Of a stretch of DNA of 64,000 bases, positions 61,101-64,000 are shown piece by piece; position 1 is the first letter of the stretch; every line of letters begins with the position of its first letter. The notes under the pieces are model-generated. The model did not search any database, was not told the DNA's origin, and was given only the letters and a program-made list of their open reading frames with translations. This stretch comes from Clytia hemisphaerica (Eukaryota > Cnidaria > Hydrozoa > Leptothecata > Clytiidae): NCBI GenBank assembly GCA_902728285.1, contig CACVBU010000980.1, forward strand, positions 78,006 through 142,005, in the 5' to 3' direction. The position numbers were made by a program, and so were the translations under genes.

Positions 61101-64000
61101 GAGGAAAGATTAGTCTGGGGAATTGTGAAATTGAAAATTGCGTATTAGTTTTTTTTTCGACCATCAGTTATTTGAATATAAATTATCCAAAATTATCTTT
61201 CCAACGAGATTACCATACTCTAATTCTAGCTTCAGGACACTTGATTTGCTAAGAATTCGCCGTCTTAGAATCCAGTATTCCAAAGAGTCTATCAGTCAAA
61301 CGTTGCAAACATAAAGCAAAATCCCTTTACGAACCAAAAATTCGTTTTTTTTAAACTACAGTCAACTGCCACTAATTCGAAACACTATAATTCGAATCTT
61401 TCTATAATTCGAACTAAAACAGCTGTCCTCTCAGCTGAAAAATCGATAAAATACTCTCCGTAATTAGAATCTTCCCAGCTGGCACACAACATTGGTTCAA
61501 CATTCATATAACGTTATATGGACGTTGTAAACATTAGATTAACGTTGAAACAACGTTGTGTGCCAGCTTGGTTGCTATAATTCGAAAAACATTATTGGTT
61601 CCCTGAGAGAGTCAACTGTGTATTATGTTTACTGCGAATACATTACTAATAAGATTTTGTTGAGAGTTTCGCAGAGATTTTCTCTCCAGTATTTGTGGAG
61701 GAAGGGTAACCAATCAAAGCATTAATTGGCAAAATTAAAAAGGCCCATAATCGTATTTTAATGTACTATTTATTTTCACGAAGCCAAGCGGTGATATAAA
61801 TAAAAATCCGCCAACTCACTTTTAAGACCCGCCTTCTATGACAGTAAATGTTACTTTTTTAACAACACCCCATACACGTTTTTTATAAGAACATCCAAAA
61901 CTTTGGAAGCCTTCGGATGTTCTTAACTTTTTGAAATTTAAGCCTAAAAATGTTCTTAACATGTTCTTATTTTTCACCATTTTGTGAGTATTTTTGTGAG
62001 TATTTTTGTCCATTTTCTAAAGAAATTGGCCGTTTTAGAGTCAACAAAGCCTTAAATTGTTTTTAACATTTTGGCCATCAAAGCCTTATGTTCTTATATA
62101 GTTTGTTCTTATAAAAAAAGTGTATACGAGGAAATCAGAACAAATCGAAGTAAATAAATACATCAAATCTCCAAAACAAGATAGTTTAAACTTTTTTTTA
62201 TAAGAACAAACTATATAAGAACATAGACTTTGATGGCCAAAATGTTAAGAACAAGTTAAGGCTCTGTTGACTCTAAAACACTGAATTTCTTAGGAAAATG
62301 GACAAGAATACTCAAAAATGGCGAAAATAAGAACATGTTAAGAACATTTTTAGGCTTAAAACCCAAAAAGTTAAGAACATCCGAAGGCTTCAAAAATTGT
62401 GGAAGATGTTCTTATTAAAAAAGTGTATACCAGGAAATCAGAACAAATCGAAGTAAATAAATACATCACATCTCCAAAACAAGATAGTTAAAGTGTGTAT
62501 TGCTTTATTTCCGTATATGATCTATTAAGTAGCTTCTAGTTGCTAGGTAACCAAACTAATGATTAAATACATGATGGTAGCATATAAACATGATCTAAGG
62601 CATGTTTTGTTTTCCATTTGGAGATTTACACTTGGCTTCTTTTATAGCATATTGTGGGTTGGCTCTTTATTTTGAATATGGATATAAAACTATGATTAAG
62701 CGTTATTGGTAGAAAGGCTCTTAAAATGATGTGACGCATTTCTTTGAGTACTGTAGAAATTATTGATAACTGTACTTGCTTTTGATGAAATTATCGTTGG
62801 TAATTTGGTTTTACACAAATAAAACTTTTGTATGCTGTCGCGGGCTGTCGCCAGACTTGGATATCTAGAACTTTTAAAGAACCATCGACCCGACCAGCGA
62901 AAAATAAAACTTACAAAATTTGCATATCTTGAAAAAGATTTTTGCTTGGAGATTGCTTTGATTTGATGAAGGAGATTGTTATTATCGCAATTTTAACCAA
63001 AGCTATCTTGCAACGCCGAATCATGATGCTTGAAAAACTTAAAAGAAGGTCTAAAAGAAGATGCATTTTCTCATCAGTTCTCTTAGACTGCGATGTTTCA
63101 TCTAAAAAGGTCAGAGTGCGTGAGATGCTTTATAACTTCCTTCCCATCAATAAATGATATGGATCTTTTACACTTACTGGTAAAGAATCTGTGAGGCTCG
63201 ATTTAGTTTCAAGACTTACTTACATTGATTGGTTGATAAGAAAACTGTAAAACAGGGAAATCTATATAAAAATATGAAAAATATCTCTCATTTTATTGCC
63301 TCTTATGTCCAATGTAAAAACGACTTTTGAAAATCGTAAGGAAAAAAGACTTATAATTTATTCACTCAGAAATTTATAAGGAATCTGTGTGCAAAATACC
63401 ATCCCATTATCCCAGCTGCCTAACTGAAAGGTTAAAGAGTTTAGAAAATTTGAGGGATTTGTACAAACTTGCCCCAAAAAATTATAGGTGTTCTATCGAA
63501 AATGCACCAACAAAAGTGCTGAACTTTTAAATTTTCATAGACTTTGATTGCGATTCAGTTTGTAAAGAAACAAACTCCTTTTTTTACCAATTCAGGTGAA
63601 AGTTGACCACAAAGCGATCAAGAAAGAAGAACATTCACCCATCAACATCAAAGTCGAAGTACCCGAGGATGATCCAAAAAGTCCTAACAAACGTAAAAAT
63701 ACAAGCTCAGAAGAATGCAGTCCCAGTAAACACTCCCCTGCATATAATGGACACCACGACGCCGGTGGTAACGGCCGAAGCCCGATTTACAGTGCCAGCT
63801 TGAATGGTTTTAATGGTTATAATGATTACGCCATGGGCGGTAGTGGAACTGGTGGTGGTGGATATAACCGGGGTGGAGCTAATAATGGACACCATCAAAC
63901 TATAGTGAGTAGTACCACCAATTACGATATCGGGCGTAATTGGAGTAACGATCCTGTCGCTAGCTCTAATAACGGCGGAAATGGCCCTATCGTGCCGATA
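42061..64000 (+). CDS. GLI: GLI/Ci-family zinc-finger transcription factor, 5' and middle part
   Basis: Nuclear effector of Hedgehog signalling, binding GACCACCCA-type sites. Coding exons: 42061-43110, 54093-54374, 59122-59286, 59603-59713, 63596-64000 (open at the window end); all junctions are GT-AG and in phase 0, giving 671 codons. Five C2H2 fingers span about residues 377-526 and carry the GLI signatures [50 protein letters not shown] and [17 protein letters not shown]. Upstream are [15 protein letters not shown] and the SUFU-binding SYGHLS, both typical of GLI1-3/Ci and not of ZIC or GLIS. The activation domain lies beyond base 64000. The first intron is about 11 kb and is full of repeats, so a small extra exon there cannot be excluded. 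Which GLI paralogue is meant cannot be told; invertebrates usually have one. Confidence 0.95.
43131..43320. mobile_element. Palindromic MITE at the start of GLI intron 43111-54092
   Basis: TATAGGCCGTTTCACAGTCG at the left mirrors CGACTGTGAAATGACCTATA at the right; inner arms also pair (atgggtaataaggactgatt with ggtcctgattacccat). Its core starts 24 bases after the GLI splice donor. Confidence 0.75.
44424..44578. mobile_element. Inverted-repeat element with C-rich interior
   Basis: tactctcgggtacctaatagc at the left is mirrored by gctattaggtacccgagagta at the right. Between them are long C runs (about 44480-44495 and 44522-44540) that make the minus strand strongly G-rich. Confidence 0.7.
44878..46490 (+). 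repeat. Large direct duplication, copy A
   Basis: Nearly identical over most of its length to 48497-50121, for example actagaacccaaccttccat, gcttggaaggggcggcagga, cgtggaaccccacttcaaat / cttaaaat and ctttatctataagctgcttt. Copy A has an extra palindromic insert at about 45132-45351 (cgagtttatgtattcgag / cgatacataaactcg). No gene is recognised inside. Confidence 0.8.
45132..45351. mobile_element. Palindromic insert present only in copy A
   Basis: cgagtttatgtattcgagat at the left is mirrored by cctccgatacataaactcg at the right; inner arms pair over atcgagggggac-like / ccgtcgccctcgat and over ccgtcc / ggacgg. Copy B lacks this stretch. Confidence 0.55.
46487..46741 (+). mobile_element. CACG-type MITE, diverged copy
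   Basis: tttatttataagaaaatcc at the left, ggatgttcttaaccttttga inside, gttcttatatataaaaaacgt at the right. It begins exactly where copy A of the large duplication ends. Confidence 0.6.
47259..47548 (-). mobile_element. CACG-ended MITE, reverse copy
   Basis: tacacgtttttttatataag then gaacaaactacat; the right end is gttctcataaaaacaaacgtg. The family body is in reverse orientation with an extra block near the left end (aactatataagaacatttcg occurs again). Confidence 0.65.
48104..48136 (+). repeat. G-rich short tandem repeat
   Basis: ggggggtcggtgacgggggc then cggtgacgggggcc: two copies of ggtgacggggg-c with at least four G runs, able in principle to form a G-quadruplex. Confidence 0.55.
48497..50121 (+). 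repeat. Large direct duplication, copy B
   Basis: Partner of 44878-46490. It carries its own insert at about 48527-48740 and smaller differences (for example about 48857-48895). Near its 3' end a divergent block (about 49850-50010) includes a C run before it rejoins copy A at acctcgctgggtca. Confidence 0.8.
50120..50275. mobile_element. Palindromic element after copy B
   Basis: aaatcttgaggtataactt and ggttcagtatttaccaagtt at the left are mirrored by aacttggtaaatactgaacc and attatacctcaaaattt at the right. It adjoins the end of copy B. Confidence 0.65.
51564..51725 (+). repeat. Minisatellite, about 3 units of 49 bp
   Basis: Unit gcgtttgatttgaggccaga, ccataaaacccaagacagaa, cgtgttctt is repeated three times with differences; the third unit is preceded by about 12 extra bases. 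Confidence 0.7.
52470..52715. mobile_element. Palindromic MITE, copy 2 (copy 1 at 34271-34533)
   Basis: ttataagtttcccatttccg and cactaagattcttgtcactt at the left; gtggctaagcaatcttagtg and cggaaatgggaaatttatg at the right. Confidence 0.7.
54093..54374 (+). CDS. GLI: GLI exon: zinc fingers 1, 2 and start of 3
   Basis: 94 codons after the acceptor tttccatag. An acidic lead ([11 protein letters not shown]) precedes finger 1 (C377, C382, H395, H400) and finger 2 (C410, C415, H431, H435), then TGEKPHKC with the first cysteine of finger 3 (C443). In GLI proteins fingers 1-3 contribute little base contact, with fingers 4-5 reading the site. The donor gtaaga at 54375 is followed 13 bases later by a MITE. 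Confidence 0.95.
54388..54560 (+). mobile_element. CACG-ended MITE at a GLI splice donor, right end lost
   Basis: CACGTTTTTTTATGAGAACA starts 13 bases after the first intron base of the exon 54093-54374. The family body follows (gaagccttcggatt, tccgcaaagccttaaaatga, caacttgtttttaat), then similarity stops and no second TIR is seen. Confidence 0.7.
54565..57715. other. GLI intron, unassigned
   Basis: No exon recognised. A G-rich block ggtggaggggggaggggggt lies at 56487-56508 on the + strand. Otherwise AT-rich sequence. Confidence 0.45.
57718..57819. mobile_element. 102-bp palindromic MITE with CCCAGC-GGCACACAACGTTG ends
   Basis: cccagcgctggcacacaacg at the left is mirrored by caacgttgtgtgccagctggg at the right. 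The interior is made of AACGTT-type words. A second copy lies at 61474-61571. Elements with very similar ends occur in several invertebrate genomes, as far as I recall. Confidence 0.75.
58210..58375. mobile_element. Left part of a pogo/Tigger-like element
   Basis: CAGTGGACTTTCCCTAATTC after TA (58208-58209), then aattcgaac-type units; the right end is unclear and the 58388 element follows. Confidence 0.45.
58388..58778. mobile_element. 391-bp element with 9-bp duplication, intact copy
   Basis: Runs from TAGACTGGAGTCGTTTATAA to GTCTAGCTTGCTAGACTA and is flanked by gctatttct on both sides (58379-58387 and 58779-58787). It serves as the reference for 13287-13660 and the split copy 25634-30565. 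No protein is expected from it; the open frame at 58522-58710 differs from the one at 13429-13704 by frame-breaking ends. Confidence 0.8.
58780..59020 (+). repeat. Dispersed repeat shared with 21215-21500
   Basis: tttttcgaaatttgaagttt, gaggctatattttgagcctt and gttaaaactcagagttaaaac are in the same order as at 21215-21500. It ends about 100 bases before the GLI exon 59122-59286. Confidence 0.5.
59122..59286 (+). CDS. GLI: GLI exon: rest of zinc finger 3 and finger 4
   Basis: 55 codons. YDGC gives C448 of finger 3, with H461 and H465. Then TGERPYLC and finger 4 (C473, C478, H491, H496). The sequence is nearly identical to other GLIs ([31 protein letters not shown]). It ends in HSSV, where most GLIs have HSNE. 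The donor gtaagt is at 59287; a 316-base intron follows. Confidence 0.95.
59603..59713 (+). CDS. GLI: GLI exon: zinc finger 5
   Basis: 37 codons after the acceptor ctttctag. Finger 5 has C504, C509, H522, H526 within [20 protein letters not shown] and RKHMKTVHG, followed by basic NKK. The usual EKPYVCK lead is VKQYGCK here. The donor gtaaaa is at 59714. Confidence 0.94.
59815..59935. repeat. Dispersed palindromic repeat (copy 2)
   Basis: ttcatgatattcatgacgta, then cggtttttaccagtagttg and its inverse caacaggcgaaaaccg. Same family as 4770-4885. Confidence 0.55.
60117..60270. mobile_element. 154-bp palindromic MITE in GLI intron
   Basis: attcatgatgtgcaccattg and acccaacagctgattggttg, then tgacgta, are mirrored by tacgtcactaacgaccaatc, agctgttggatcc and gtgcatatcatgaat. 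Confidence 0.7.
60568..60802 (+). mobile_element. CACG-type MITE between 18-bp direct repeats
   Basis: The left end is cut (starts taagaacatcc, no CACGTTTTTT) and the right end is intact (ttataaaaaacgtg). It is flanked on both sides by taatttgttttggttatt (about 60549-60567 and 60803-60821), much longer than the TA seen at other copies. Confidence 0.7.
61359..61618. mobile_element. Pogo/Tigger-like element hosting a nested MITE
   Basis: CAGTCAACTGCCACTAATTC at the left after TA; the right end is tgagagagtcaactg. The middle, 61474-61571, is a second copy of the cccagctggcacacaac palindrome. Confidence 0.65.
61474..61571. mobile_element. Nested palindromic MITE, second copy of the 57718-57819 family
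   Basis: cccagctggcacacaacatt ... aacgttgtgtgccagcttgg, inside 61359-61618. Confidence 0.7.
61875..62122 (+). mobile_element. CACG-ended MITE, intact
   Basis: CACGTTTTTTATAAGAACAT to GTTCTTATAAAAAAAGTG, 248 bases, flanked by TA. It is followed at once by a 64-base unit that recurs at 62427-62490. Confidence 0.75.
62188..62425 (-). mobile_element. CACG-type MITE, reverse, between 64-base direct repeats
   Basis: Starts tttttttataagaacaaac without CACG, ends gttcttattaaaaaagtg. It is flanked by near-identical copies of a host-like segment (aggaaatcagaacaaatcga ... caaaacaagatagtt) at about 62124-62187 and 62427-62490. Confidence 0.7.
62495..63590. other. GLI intron end, unassigned
   Basis: No exon or clear repeat recognised between the repeat cluster and the acceptor at 63595. 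The open frame 62942-63157 has no splice-consistent link to GLI and no recognised similarity. Confidence 0.45.
63596..64000 (+). CDS. GLI: GLI exon after the zinc fingers, cut by the window end
   Basis: 135 codons in frame to the last base, with an acceptor ttaccaattcag. It opens with a Lys-rich segment holding three SUMO-type sites (VKVD 537-540, IKKE 544-547, IKVE 554-557), then [17 protein letters not shown], then a Gly/Asn-rich low-complexity region. The basic tract with preceding NKK could act as nuclear localisation signal; RKNT fits a weak PKA site. The exon continues beyond the window. Confidence 0.85.
   Translation, partial: MKVDHKAIKKEEHSPINIKVEVPEDDPKSPNKRKNTSSEECSPSKHSPAYNGHHDAGGNGRSPIYSASLNGFNGYNDYAMGGSGTGGGGYNRGGANNGHHQTIVSSTTNYDIGRNWSNDPVASSNNGGNGPIVPI

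Overview
The window is eukaryotic, from a metazoan. It is AT-rich, has spliced genes with GT-AG introns and carries many short inverted-repeat transposons. Two genes are recognisable, both on the + strand. I found no bacterial-style operon, CRISPR array, rRNA or intact tRNA. The host looks like an invertebrate: the two proteins are clear orthologues of animal genes but diverged from vertebrate ones. I cannot name the species. A fast-evolving lineage such as a tunicate is possible but unproven.

Layout. (1) 92-11751: the 3' 21 exons of a TBC1D5-like RabGAP gene, with its 5' end outside the window. Every exon phase closes, giving 905 codons and a stop, with an AATAAA signal at 11938. (2) About 11960-42008: 30 kb with no recognisable exon, made of AT-rich DNA and many palindromic or TIR elements, several nested. 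(3) 42009-64000: a GLI/Ci-family zinc-finger gene. It has a first coding exon with a SUFU-binding motif, an 11 kb intron, three exons encoding five C2H2 fingers, and a further exon that runs off the window end.

The gene products are not expected to work together. TBC1D5 acts on Rab7/retromer/autophagy membranes, and GLI is the nuclear effector of Hedgehog signalling. They are simply neighbours in the same orientation.

The most interesting material is the repeat landscape. It includes a family with 9-bp target duplications (391 bp when intact), one copy of which is split by about 4.5 kb of foreign DNA. It also includes a near-perfect 0.7 kb palindrome, a 1.3 kb foldback with 18-bp repeats and a coding-like Asp/Gly/Asn-rich centre, and a CACG-ended MITE family with some copies between unusually long direct repeats. 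MITEs sit 13 and 24 bases inside two GLI introns. The TBC1D5 gene also contains exon-like echoes beside two of its real exons. All coordinates of repeats were found by eye and edges may be off by a few bases.
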